A DNA stretch of 64,000 bases from Bog-159 sp049511415 (GTDB lineage: Bacteria > Acidobacteriota > Terriglobia > Bryobacterales > Bryobacteraceae): positions 1 through 64,000 of the forward strand of contig JBEKYC010000030.1 in assembly GCA_049511415.1 (NCBI GenBank), read 5' to 3'. The notes below the pieces were generated by a model. It saw only the letters and a list, made by a program, of their open reading frames with translations, was not told the origin of the DNA and ran no database searches. Numbering within the stretch: position 1 is the stretch's first letter; each line of letters starts with the position of its first letter. Positions 45,321-53,010 of the stretch are shown piece after piece. Both the position numbers and the translations under genes were made by a program.

Positions 45321-46543
45321 TGGCGCGAACCGCTGCAGTGGGCGCTCCCTTGCGCCTTCCCGCGTTCCGGCGGCTTTGGCTGGGGCTGAGCATCTCGTAT
45401 CTCGGGGACCAGTTCACCACCATCGCCTTGCTCTGGTTCGTGCTGCAGTTGACTGGCTCCGGCGCGGCGGTGGGCCTCGTCATCCTCTGCTTCGACCTCC
45501 CCGGCGTGCTCACCGGCGCGATCCTCGGGCGTCTGCTGGATCGCTACCAGCCGCGGCTAGTGATGGGCTTCGACAACCTCGCCCGCGCGGCGCTCATCGC
45601 GGCGATTCCCGCGATCTACGCCCTGGGATGGTTGCAGCTCTGGCACGTCTTCGTGCTGGCGTCGCTGGCCGGAGCGCTCTCGCCAGCAACCACGGCTGGG
45701 GTACGGGTGTTTGTGCCGCACCTGGTGGACGACGCCGCCCTCGATCGCGCCAATGCGCTCACCGCGGCCAGCCTGCAATTCTCGTATCTCGCCGGCCCGG
45801 TAGCAGCAGGCTTCGTTGTCGCCAGGTTGGGCGGTCCCTGGGCGCTGTTCATCGACGCCGCCAGCTTCTTGCTGATGGGCCTGCTGGCACTGAGTCTTCC
45901 AAGGATCACGCGCGAACCGCGCGTCGCCCAGCAGGCGGCAGCCGATGGCTGGGTCGGCTTCGGCGCGCTGTTCAGACTGCGCTACGTGCCTGCGCTCACG
46001 CTTCTCTCGCTGGTGTTCTTCTTCTCCTACGGCCCGTTGGAGGCGGCCTTGCCGATCTATAGCGTCCAGACATTACACGCCAACGCCGGCGGCTACGGGC
46101 TGCTGTGGACCGGCTTCGGCGTGGGCGCCTTCGCGGGTGTGCTGACGCTGACCAGGCTCTCGCACCGCTGGCGTCCGGGGATTGCTTTACCGATGATCGC
46201 GGTGCTCTGGGGGGCGCTGCTGTGCCCCCTGTTTTTCATCCGGCAGATTCCGCTCGCGATGCTGTTCCTCGGTGTGGCTGGGGCATCCTGGGCGCCCTAT
46301 ACGCCGATGGAGACCACCCTGCTGCAGCGGCTCGTCCCGGCCGGGATACGCGGCCAGGTCTTCGGCGCGCGGCATTCGCTGCTGGTAGCGGCGGCGCCGC
46401 TGGGAGCCGCGTTCGGCGGCGTGCTACTGCAATATCTTTCGGCGCCGCTGGTGATCGCTATCTCCGGCCTCGCCTGCATCCTCGCCGGGCTAGGTGGCCT
46501 CGTCTCACCGGCACTGCGCCAGTTGCAACATGGAAGCCCTTAG
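45320..46543 (+). CDS. MFS transporter of the ArsR operon
   Basis: A 407-aa 12-helix permease. It starts LRLPAFRRLWLGLSISYLGDQFTTIALLW, typical of MFS exporters of the enterobactin exporter/DHA3 type, with the GRLLDRYQPR loop between helices 2 and 3. The ATG at 45320 overlaps the DUF1801 stop (TGATG); GTG 45317 is an alternative. It is the last gene of the ArsR operon and may export the compound sensed by the regulator. The segment from about 45985 to 46532 has a partial, ~90% similar copy at 47330-47887. Confidence 0.9.
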   Translation: MARTAAVGAPLRLPAFRRLWLGLSISYLGDQFTTIALLWFVLQLTGSGAAVGLVILCFDLPGVLTGAILGRLLDRYQPRLVMGFDNLARAALIAAIPAIYALGWLQLWHVFVLASLAGALSPATTAGVRVFVPHLVDDAALDRANALTAASLQFSYLAGPVAAGFVVARLGGPWALFIDAASFLLMGLLALSLPRITREPRVAQQAAADGWVGFGALFRLRYVPALTLLSLVFFFSYGPLEAALPIYSVQTLHANAGGYGLLWTGFGVGAFAGVLTLTRLSHRWRPGIALPMIAVLWGALLCPLFFIRQIPLAMLFLGVAGASWAPYTPMETTLLQRLVPAGIRGQVFGARHSLLVAAAPLGAAFGGVLLQYLSAPLVIAISGLACILAGLGGLVSPALRQLQHGSP

Positions 46544-46609
46544 GTTTGGGCGGCATTTCAATTCCCGCTGTCGAGCCCGTCTGAAGACCGGCCGCCGACG
46601 CAATCGTGT

Positions 46610-46834
46610 CTACAGCAAACTGCGCAGTTCCTCAATCCTGAAATGGCAGTCTCTGAGGACCTTGCTGAGCAACCCAGGCCCCAACGTTTCGCCAGAGTGT
46701 AGGGGAATTACGGTGCTCCTGCCGTCTTCGTGGCGAAGAAAGTGGTGGCTACCGCGGATGCGAACAACCCGGAAACCGGCTTTCGCCAAGGCAGCGATCA
46801 GGTCAGAGCCGGAAATCCTTGGGGTCCGGCTCAT
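46610..46834 (-). CDS. hicA: HicA-type toxin (mRNA interferase)
   Basis: A 74-aa protein with the small double-stranded-RNA-binding-like HicA fold: ISGSDLIAALAKAGFRVVRIRGSHHFLRH and then STVIPLHSGETLGPGLLSKVLRD. The catalytic histidine is in GSHHF. It starts at 46834, overlapping the HicB stop by four bases (ATGA), so the antitoxin gene is first. It would cleave translated mRNA when free of HicB. The pair lies between the complete MFS gene and its partial copy. Confidence 0.9.
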   Translation of the reverse strand: MSRTPRISGSDLIAALAKAGFRVVRIRGSHHFLRHEDGRSTVIPLHSGETLGPGLLSKVLRDCHFRIEELRSLL

Positions 46835-47067
46835 GCCGCGACAGTGATGCGCTGAATGCCAATGAACTCCAAGCTCTGATCGGGCGCCCCTTCCACTTCG
46901 AGGCACAGTTCGATCGCCTCACGAATTCGTTCGGTGGCCTCATCGAGGCTTCGCGCCTGCGTGTGGCATCCCGGCAGTTGGGGGACTGACGCAACGTAAT
47001 ACCCTTCCTCATCGCGCTCTATGATGACGTCGAACTGGCGTGGCAGCGTATTCTCCTCTGGCCCCAT
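46831..47067 (-). CDS. hicB: HicB-type antitoxin
   Basis: A 78-aa protein with the HicB partial RNase H fold: DVIIERDEEGYYVASVPQLPGCHTQARSLDEATERIREAIEL. The usual C-terminal DNA-binding helix or ribbon is lacking, so autoregulation by this form is doubtful. Upstream of hicA and overlapping it. Confidence 0.9.
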   Translation of the reverse strand: MGPEENTLPRQFDVIIERDEEGYYVASVPQLPGCHTQARSLDEATERIREAIELCLEVEGAPDQSLEFIGIQRITVAA

Positions 47068-47246
47068 TTTACGTGATTCTGATGGTCGGGATTATGGGCC
47101 GGTGCGGACGCCGGAAAGCTGACCAGTCGCCAGCGCGTTAGAACCAAGCCACTGAGCACAAAATCTACGGGAGATTTCTAGCCCAGGTCGGCGCCATCCT
47201 GTTCAGCGCGGGTCGTGCGCCGCCGATCGCAGGCTAGCCCGCAAAG

Positions 47247-47288
47247 GCGCGCGGGCGCCTAAAATCCCTGAAATAATTGCCCGCGCGC
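47247..47288. repeat. GC-rich perfect inverted repeat
   Basis: GCGCGCGGGC (47247-47256) and GCCCGCGCGC (47279-47288), 22 bases apart. It lies at the left edge of the partial MFS copy and could mark a recombination point or end the transcript from the hicAB side; no T-run follows. Confidence 0.5.
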
Positions 47289-47307
47289 CGATTTGGGGGC
47301 CGTTTTT

Positions 47308-47917
47308 CGAAGTCTTCGTCGCGCTGTCCAGCCTGCCCTACGTGCCCGCGCTCACGCTCCTCTCGCTGTTGTTCTTCTCCTACGGCCCGTTGGAGGCGGC
47401 CCTGCCGGCCCACAGCAGCAGGACACTGCACGCCAACGCCGGCGGCTGCGGGCTGCTGTGGACCGGCCTCGGCGTTGGGGCCTTCGCGGGCGTGCTGACG
47501 CTGACCAGACTCTCGCACCGCTGGCGGCCGGGCATTGCCCTACCGATGATCGCGGTGCTCTGGGGAGCGCTGCTGTGCCCACCGTTTTTCATCCGGCAGC
47601 TTCCGCTGGCGATGTTGTTCCTGGGTGTGGCTGGGGCATCCTGGGCGCCCTACACGCCGATGGAAACCGCCCTGCCGCAGCGGCTCGTCCCGGAGGGAAT
47701 ACGCGGCCGGGTCTTCGGCGCGCGGCATTCGCTGGTGGTAGCGGCGACGCCGCTGGGAGCCGCGTTCGGTGGCGTGCTGTTGCAATATCTCTCGGCGCCG
47801 GTGGTGATCTTTATCTCCGGCCTCGCCTGCATCCTCGCCGGGCTGGGTGGCCTCATCTCACCGTCACTGCGGCAGTTGCAATATGAAACGTCGATTGCAA
47901 CACAAAGTCACACATAA
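47308..47917 (+). pseudogene. Partial duplicate of the MFS transporter (C-terminal half)
   Basis: The C-terminal ~185 residues of the MFS gene at 45320-46543 recur here with about 90% nucleotide similarity: YVPALTLLSLLFFSYGPLEAALP through LGGLISPSLRQLQ. The N-terminal half is absent and no credible start is present. The frame is open, but the protein would lack six helices. It is best read as a relic of a direct duplication around hicAB. Confidence 0.8.
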
Positions 47918-47955
47918 TAAGAAGAGTCTGTTTCAGAAAACGAAGGAGAAATAAA

Positions 47956-48009
47956 ATGGCAACAAGCAAGGACAGAGACCAGGAACACGGAAAGGACATC
48001 TCCCGATGA
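47956..48009 (+). CDS. 17-residue leader-like reading frame ahead of DUF899 gene
   Basis: ATG 47956 follows AAGGAG at 9 bases and encodes MATSKDRDQEHGKDISR before TGA. Its stop overlaps the DUF899 start (ATGA at 48006), the arrangement of a coupled upstream frame. No independent evidence of expression. Confidence 0.4.
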   Translation: MATSKDRDQEHGKDISR

Positions 48010-48755
48010 ACAAGCCCCCGATCGTGTCGCAGCAGGAGTGGGAGGCTGCCCGCCAGCAGCTCCTCGTAAAAGAGAAGGCCCTGACCCGTGCCCGTGACGC
48101 AATGGCCGCCGAACGCCGGCGGATGCCGTGGATGGCCATCGAGAAGGCGTACGCATTCGAGGGGCCCCAGGGCAAAGTGAGCCTCCTCGACTTATTCGAG
48201 GGCCGCCCTCAGTTAATCGTCTATCGCGCCTTCTTCGAGCCCGGAGTTTTCGGCTGGCCGGAACACGCCTGCCGCGGCTGTTCCTTCGGCGCCGATCAGG
48301 TCGCCCACCTGGCTCACCTCAATGCCCGCGACACCACCCTCGTCTATGCCTCACCCGCGCCGCAGGCGGACATCGCCCGCCTGAAGGCGCGCATGGGCTG
48401 GGAGATACCCTGGTACACCATCACCGACAGCTTCGACGCGGACTTCGGCGTCGATGAATGGCACGGCCACAACGTCTTCTTCCGCGACGGCGAGCGTGTC
48501 TTCCGCACATACTTCGTCAACAGCCGCGGCGACGAGGCCATGGGGTCCACCTGGAGCTACCTCGACATCACGCCGCTCGGCCGTCAGGAGACTTGGGAGG
48601 ACTCGCCCGAGGGTTACCCCCAGACCCCGCCGTACAAGTGGTGGAACTGGCACGACAACTACAACGCCACGTCCACGCCTGACCCGAAGTGGATCGACAT
48701 CACAACCGATCCGCAAGCAGCCGCCCGAAAACGCGCGGAAGAGGAAAAAGCATGA
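48006..48755 (+). CDS. DUF899 thioredoxin-like protein, first copy
   Basis: A 249-aa protein of the DUF899 group, distantly thioredoxin-like. The CxxC-like motif is CRGCSFGADQVAHLAHLNARDTTLVYASPAP, and EIPWYTITDSFDADFGVDEWHGHNVFFRDGERVF and the closing WNWHDNY are family features. Start ATG 48006 overlaps a 17-codon upstream frame. The second copy follows with a four-base overlap. The function of the family is not established; redox activity is inferred from the fold. Confidence 0.87.
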   Translation: MNKPPIVSQQEWEAARQQLLVKEKALTRARDAMAAERRRMPWMAIEKAYAFEGPQGKVSLLDLFEGRPQLIVYRAFFEPGVFGWPEHACRGCSFGADQVAHLAHLNARDTTLVYASPAPQADIARLKARMGWEIPWYTITDSFDADFGVDEWHGHNVFFRDGERVFRTYFVNSRGDEAMGSTWSYLDITPLGRQETWEDSPEGYPQTPPYKWWNWHDNYNATSTPDPKWIDITTDPQAAARKRAEEEKA

Positions 48756-49486
48756 CCGATGAACTTGCCGCGCCCAAAATAGTCGACCGGGCCACCTTCC
48801 ACGCCGAGATCGACGCATTGCGGCTTCGAGAGAAGGCCCATACAAAAGAAGGCGACGCCATCGCCGCCGACCGCCGGCGCCTCCCCATGGTGCAGGTGGA
48901 CGCTGCCACACCGCTCATTGGCGCTCGCGGGCCGGTGTCGCTATTGGACGCATTTGAGGGACGCCGTCTGCTCATCGCCTACTACTTCATGTGGAACACC
49001 GGCCATCCTGCGCCGGAACAGTGCGAGGGATGCACCTGGGTGACATCCCAGGTCCGCGAGCTGTCCTACGTTCATTCTCGCGACGTCACCTACGCCACGC
49101 TCTGCCAGGGCCCGTACGAAGAAAGCGCCCGCTACCGCGACTTTATGGGCTGGAAGATGCCTTGGTATTCCGCCCGGGCCTCGCTTGCCACCCTCCTCGC
49201 CGGACGCCGCATAGGCCGCATGCACATCGTTTGCTACCTGCGGCAAGGATCCAACGTCTTCGAAACTTACTGGACCACGGCGCGCGGCGCCGAAGCCATG
49301 GATAACAGTTACCGCTTGCTCGACTTGACCGTCTACGGAAGGCAGGAGATGTGGGAGGACTCCCCGCCCGGCTGGCCCCAACGGTTCGAAGGCAAGCAAA
49401 ATTTCCGAATCGATGGACGTCCCACCGCCCAGTGGTCCCGCCTGAAGGCCGGGCACTCGGACGACCTGAAAACCGCCACGCGCTGA
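48752..49486 (+). CDS. DUF899 thioredoxin-like protein, second copy
   Basis: A 244-aa paralogue of the upstream gene. It keeps the CxxC (CEGCTWVTSQVRELSYVHSRDVTYATLCQGP) and the conserved KMPWYSARASLATLL and MWEDSPPGWPQ segments, but is quite diverged, so the duplication is old. ATG 48752 overlaps the first copy's stop (ATGA), giving one operon. Stops just before a short dispersed repeat and the UvrA-like gene. Confidence 0.87.
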   Translation: MTDELAAPKIVDRATFHAEIDALRLREKAHTKEGDAIAADRRRLPMVQVDAATPLIGARGPVSLLDAFEGRRLLIAYYFMWNTGHPAPEQCEGCTWVTSQVRELSYVHSRDVTYATLCQGPYEESARYRDFMGWKMPWYSARASLATLLAGRRIGRMHIVCYLRQGSNVFETYWTTARGAEAMDNSYRLLDLTVYGRQEMWEDSPPGWPQRFEGKQNFRIDGRPTAQWSRLKAGHSDDLKTATR

Positions 49487-49490
49487 ACGA

Positions 49491-49522
49491 TTATCCGTGT
49501 TTATCTGTGTTCATCTGTGGCC
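49491..49522 (-). repeat. Short dispersed repeat, copy 2 (reversed)
   Basis: Reverse complement of 36581-36612 with two or three differences: TGGCCACAGATGAACAC followed by AGATAAACACGGATAA. It sits between the DUF899 operon and the UvrA-like gene. Confidence 0.6.
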
Positions 49523-49546
49523 AATAAAATACTGCCAGGAGACCGC

Positions 49547-51796
49547 ATGCCCCAGGAATACATTGAGATTCGCGGCGCCCGCGAAAACAACTTGAAAAAC
49601 GTCTCGCTGCGCATCCCCAAACGCAAGATCACCATCTTCACCGGCGTCTCCGGTTCCGGCAAATCGTCCATCGTCTTCGATACCGTTGCCACCGAGGCGC
49701 AACGCCAGATGAACGAGAATTTCAGTATGTTCATCCGCGGCTTCCTCCCGCACTACTCCCAGCCGGACGCCGATGCCATCGAGAACCTCAGCATGCCCAT
49801 CGTCGTGGACCAGAAACGGCTCGGCGGCGGGTCCCATTCCACCATGGGCACCATCACCGACATCTACCCGGTGCTGCGCCGGCTTTATTCGCACATCGGC
49901 AAACCGTATGTGGGACATGCGAATGTCTTTTCCTTCAACGACCCAAAGGGCATGTGCCCGAACTGCAACGGCCTCGGACGCAAGCTGGGCGTGGACGCGG
50001 ATCTGTTCCTCGATAAATCCAAAACACTGAACGAAGGCGCCATCCTGTTCCCTGAATATGCCGTCGACAGTTGGGCCTTCAACTTCCTCGGCCGGTCGAA
50101 ACTCTTCGACATGGACAAGAAGCTTTCCAAGTTCAGCGAAAAGGAAATGGAACTGCTTTTATACAGCAAGCCATATAAGTTGAAAACAAGTGTCGGAGGC
50201 AAGACCTTCAACTTGACGTGCGAAGGCATCATCAGCAGATTTATCGCCAAATACATCACGCGCGATCTGAAGACCATGTCGGAGCGCACCCAAAAGTCCG
50301 TGGCGCCTTATATCACCATGGCGCCATGTACCGTATGCAAGGGTGCGCGCTTAAGTCAGGAAGTGCTGAAATGCAAGATCGGCGGACACAACATCGCCGA
50401 TCTGGCCGCGATGGAAGTGGACCAGTTGATCGGCGTGATCCGGACGATCAAAGAACCGAAAGCCGCACCCATTTTGAAGACACTGATCCAGCGCCTGCAA
50501 TATCTCGTGGACATCGGTCTCGAATATCTCACCTTGAATCGGGAAACAGACACGCTCTCGGGCGGCGAATCGCAGCGCGTGAAGATCGTCAAACATCTAA
50601 GCAGCAGCCTCGTCGACGTGATGTATGTGTTCGACGAACCCAGCGTGGGTCTGCACCCGCGGGATGTGCATCGTTTGAATGAACTGCTGCAACAATTGCG
50701 CGATCGCGGAAATACGGTTCTCGTGGTGGAACACGATCCCGACGTCATTAAAGTGGCAGACCATGTTGTGGACCTGGGTCCGCATGCCGGGAGCCAGGGA
50801 GGCCAGGTCATGTACGAAGGTCCGTTCCGCAGCCTGCTGGGTACGGACACGCTGACCGGAAAATTCCTCACACAATCCGTTCCCATCAAAAGCGATTTCC
50901 GTTCCCCCAAAGGAAAACTGCCGATCAGGAATGCCAAAGCCAACAACCTGCAGAACGTGAGCGTGGATATCCCAAGGGGTGTCCTCACAGCGATCACGGG
51001 AGTGGCCGGTTCGGGGAAGAGTTCCTTAATTCATCAGACGTTTCTCCGTCAACATCCGGATTCCATCGTGATCGACCAATCCGCGGTAGGGGTTTCCAGC
51101 CGCTCCAATCCCGGCACCTATACCGGTATCATGGACGACGTGCGCAAGGCCTTTGCCGCCGCCAACAAGGTAAGCCCATCCCTGTTCAGCTTCAATTCGG
51201 AAGGCGCCTGCGAGAACTGCCAGGGACTGGGCGTGATCTACACGGAGATCCCCGCCATGGGCGAGGTCAAGTCGCCCTGTGAGATCTGCGAGGGCAAACG
51301 ATTCAAAGATGAAGTGCTGGCATACAAGCTCAACGGAAAGTCTATTAACGACGTGCTCGAAATGACTGTCAGTCAGGCGCTCGAATACTTCAAGATCGAC
51401 AAAATCACGAGTAAGCTACAAGCCATGAGCGACGTGGGCCTCGATTACCTGAGCCTGGGTCAGCCGTTGAGCACGCTCTCCGGCGGCGAATGCCAGCGCA
51501 TCAAACTGGCGAGTGAGTTGCACAAACAAGGCAGTATCTACGTCCTGGATGAGCCGACAACCGGCTTACACATGTCGGATATCAGTCACCTGCTGGAGAT
51601 CATGAACCGCCTGGTGGACGCGGGCAACACGGTGATCGTGATCGAGCACAATACCAGCGTGATCAAAAATGCGGACTGGGTCATCGATATGGGCCCCGAA
51701 GGCGGCACCAAGGGCGGCCGGGTCATGTTCGAAGGCACCCCCAAGCAATTACTCACTGCCAAGAATTCGCTGACCAGTCAGTACATACAAAATTGA
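49547..51796 (+). CDS. Short UvrA-like ABC ATPase (UvrA2/drug-resistance type)
   Basis: A 749-aa protein, shorter than repair UvrA (about 950 aa). It has two ATP-binding modules: Walker A TGVSGSGKSS with signature LSGGESQRVKI and Walker B VMYVFDEPSVGLHPRD, then TGVAGSGKSS with LSGGECQRIKL and VLDEPTTGLH. Zinc-knuckle pairs remain (CPNCNGLG and CTVCKGAR, CENCQGLG and CEICEGKR). The missing part corresponds to the UvrB-binding insertion, as in UvrA2-like proteins linked to tolerance of DNA-binding drugs. ATG 49547 follows AGGAG; it also has TTG/ATG options upstream. An 86-bp piece of the second module recurs at 52775-52860. Confidence 0.9.
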   Translation: MPQEYIEIRGARENNLKNVSLRIPKRKITIFTGVSGSGKSSIVFDTVATEAQRQMNENFSMFIRGFLPHYSQPDADAIENLSMPIVVDQKRLGGGSHSTMGTITDIYPVLRRLYSHIGKPYVGHANVFSFNDPKGMCPNCNGLGRKLGVDADLFLDKSKTLNEGAILFPEYAVDSWAFNFLGRSKLFDMDKKLSKFSEKEMELLLYSKPYKLKTSVGGKTFNLTCEGIISRFIAKYITRDLKTMSERTQKSVAPYITMAPCTVCKGARLSQEVLKCKIGGHNIADLAAMEVDQLIGVIRTIKEPKAAPILKTLIQRLQYLVDIGLEYLTLNRETDTLSGGESQRVKIVKHLSSSLVDVMYVFDEPSVGLHPRDVHRLNELLQQLRDRGNTVLVVEHDPDVIKVADHVVDLGPHAGSQGGQVMYEGPFRSLLGTDTLTGKFLTQSVPIKSDFRSPKGKLPIRNAKANNLQNVSVDIPRGVLTAITGVAGSGKSSLIHQTFLRQHPDSIVIDQSAVGVSSRSNPGTYTGIMDDVRKAFAAANKVSPSLFSFNSEGACENCQGLGVIYTEIPAMGEVKSPCEICEGKRFKDEVLAYKLNGKSINDVLEMTVSQALEYFKIDKITSKLQAMSDVGLDYLSLGQPLSTLSGGECQRIKLASELHKQGSIYVLDEPTTGLHMSDISHLLEIMNRLVDAGNTVIVIEHNTSVIKNADWVIDMGPEGGTKGGRVMFEGTPKQLLTAKNSLTSQYIQN

Positions 51797-51947
51797 CAGG
51801 ATGGGCAACGTGACCGTCGGATTTCACCATGTTTATTGGCGGAGGCAAGAGCCCATTGGGAGCCGCAAAGTGATTGGAATGCGTTCCGTGCTCGCCGAAT
51901 ACATCAGGTGCTTGGGGAAATGCTATTCTCGAGGCGGAGGGTCCCTA

Positions 51948-52268
51948 ATGCCGTACTTGCCCAGGGGCGTTGCGCAACCGCTGGAGCTGGTAAAGAGTCT
52001 GAATGCCCTTCAGCCTTTTCTCCCTCCGGCGGTCGTGAATTGGCGGTACACCATCGACAATGACTGGAGTGGCGATCCGTCGCTTTTTTTCTGGATTACG
52101 CTCTCTGACGAGGCAGCAAAACCCCAAAACCTATCTCAGATAACCAAGTATGTCACCGGTGTCATCACTCAGCGCATTAATCCTCGCGAACAGTGGGGTC
52201 TCATCCCCTACGTCAGCTTTCGCAGCCAGTCCGAGCAAGCGGCGCTAAAGGAAGAAGTCTTTGGTTAG
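51948..52268 (+). CDS. Hypothetical protein paired with HEPN gene
   Basis: A 106-aa protein from ATG 51948, preceded by GGAGG (51936-51940). It contains NWRYTIDNDWSGDPSLFFWITLSDEA and ends EQWGLIPYVSFRSQSEQAALKEEVFG. No family name is recognised; the strand-rich centre with GDPS and SD pairs faintly resembles nucleotidyltransferase-like antitoxins that partner HEPN proteins. The HEPN gene starts three bases after its stop, so the two form one unit. Confidence 0.6.
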   Translation: MPYLPRGVAQPLELVKSLNALQPFLPPAVVNWRYTIDNDWSGDPSLFFWITLSDEAAKPQNLSQITKYVTGVITQRINPREQWGLIPYVSFRSQSEQAALKEEVFG

Positions 52269-52271
52269 GCG

Positions 52272-52738
52272 ATGGCCTACCATGATGAGCTCATAGCGCA
52301 TGCGGAGTTCCTTGCGACGCTTGACCCGCCGCGCCAGGCCGACATGCGGAGAGCAGTTTCCGCCGCCTATTATGCTCTCTTCCATCTCTTGACCAGCGAG
52401 GCTGCTGGCAACTGGAAGAACATCAACCAGCAAGCTCGGTTTACCAGAATGCTCGATCATGGCAAGATGAAAAATGCATCGTCCAAGATCTCGAACCAAA
52501 AAGCGCCAAGTGATCCGGCCCTGGTCCTGATTTCGACAGTCTCAAAACTCGTCACGGACAATTTCGTCACGCTCCAGCAGGAACGCCACAGTGCGGACTA
52601 CGACAACTCCAAGGTATGGTCTAGAACCAGGTCTTTGAAGCGATCATTCAAACACAGGATGCTATGGAAGCGTGGATGAGGATTCGCAACGATGAATGGG
52701 CACAGGATTATCTCTTGGATTTATTGGGCGGCAGATGA
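52272..52738 (+). CDS. HEPN-like domain protein, frameshifted near the C-terminus
   Basis: Begins MAYHDELIAHAEFLATLDPPRQADMRRAVSAAYYALFHLL, a HEPN-type helical start, with RMLDHGKM that may be the RX3H active site variant. After the codons for SKVWSRT (near 52625) the frame ends at 52679, while the next frame continues VFEAIIQTQDAMEAWMRIRNDEWAQDYLLDLLGG to TGA at 52736-52738, a natural end. A one-base change would restore a 155-aa protein. HEPN proteins are often RNases of toxin or defence units. Confidence 0.65.
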
Positions 52739-52774
52739 TTAAACGATAGCCGTCTGAGCGGCACGCCAAAGTTT

Positions 52775-52860
52775 GTGATCGACCAATCCGCCGTGGGTGT
52801 TTCCAGCCGCTCCAATCCCGGCACCTATGCCGGCATCATGGACGACGTGCGCAAGGCCTT
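52775..52860 (+). pseudogene. 86-bp fragment of the UvrA-like gene
   Basis: Matches 51068-51153 of the UvrA-like gene without gaps and with about five mismatches (reads VIDQSAVGVSSRSNPGTYAGIMDDVRKAF). It stands alone downstream of the HEPN cassette, so it is a relic of a second copy or of a duplication that accompanied arrival of the cassette. Confidence 0.85.
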
Positions 52861-53010
52861 CGTTTGGCTACATGCAGAACAGGCAATTACATAGTGAACT
52901 CCTTTCAGTCCACAAGATCAGCCAGGCTTTTCCTGGCACACCGCGAGTTAGCAAGCGATTCCCCGGCGCGCTAACAGAGTCCATGGCCGTCGGACCTGTG
53001 GACCTGGCAA
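52861..53010. other. Intergenic region, small hairpin only
   Basis: No gene is seen. A perfect hairpin GCCAGG-CTTTT-CCTGGC lies at 52921-52937. Confidence 0.45.
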
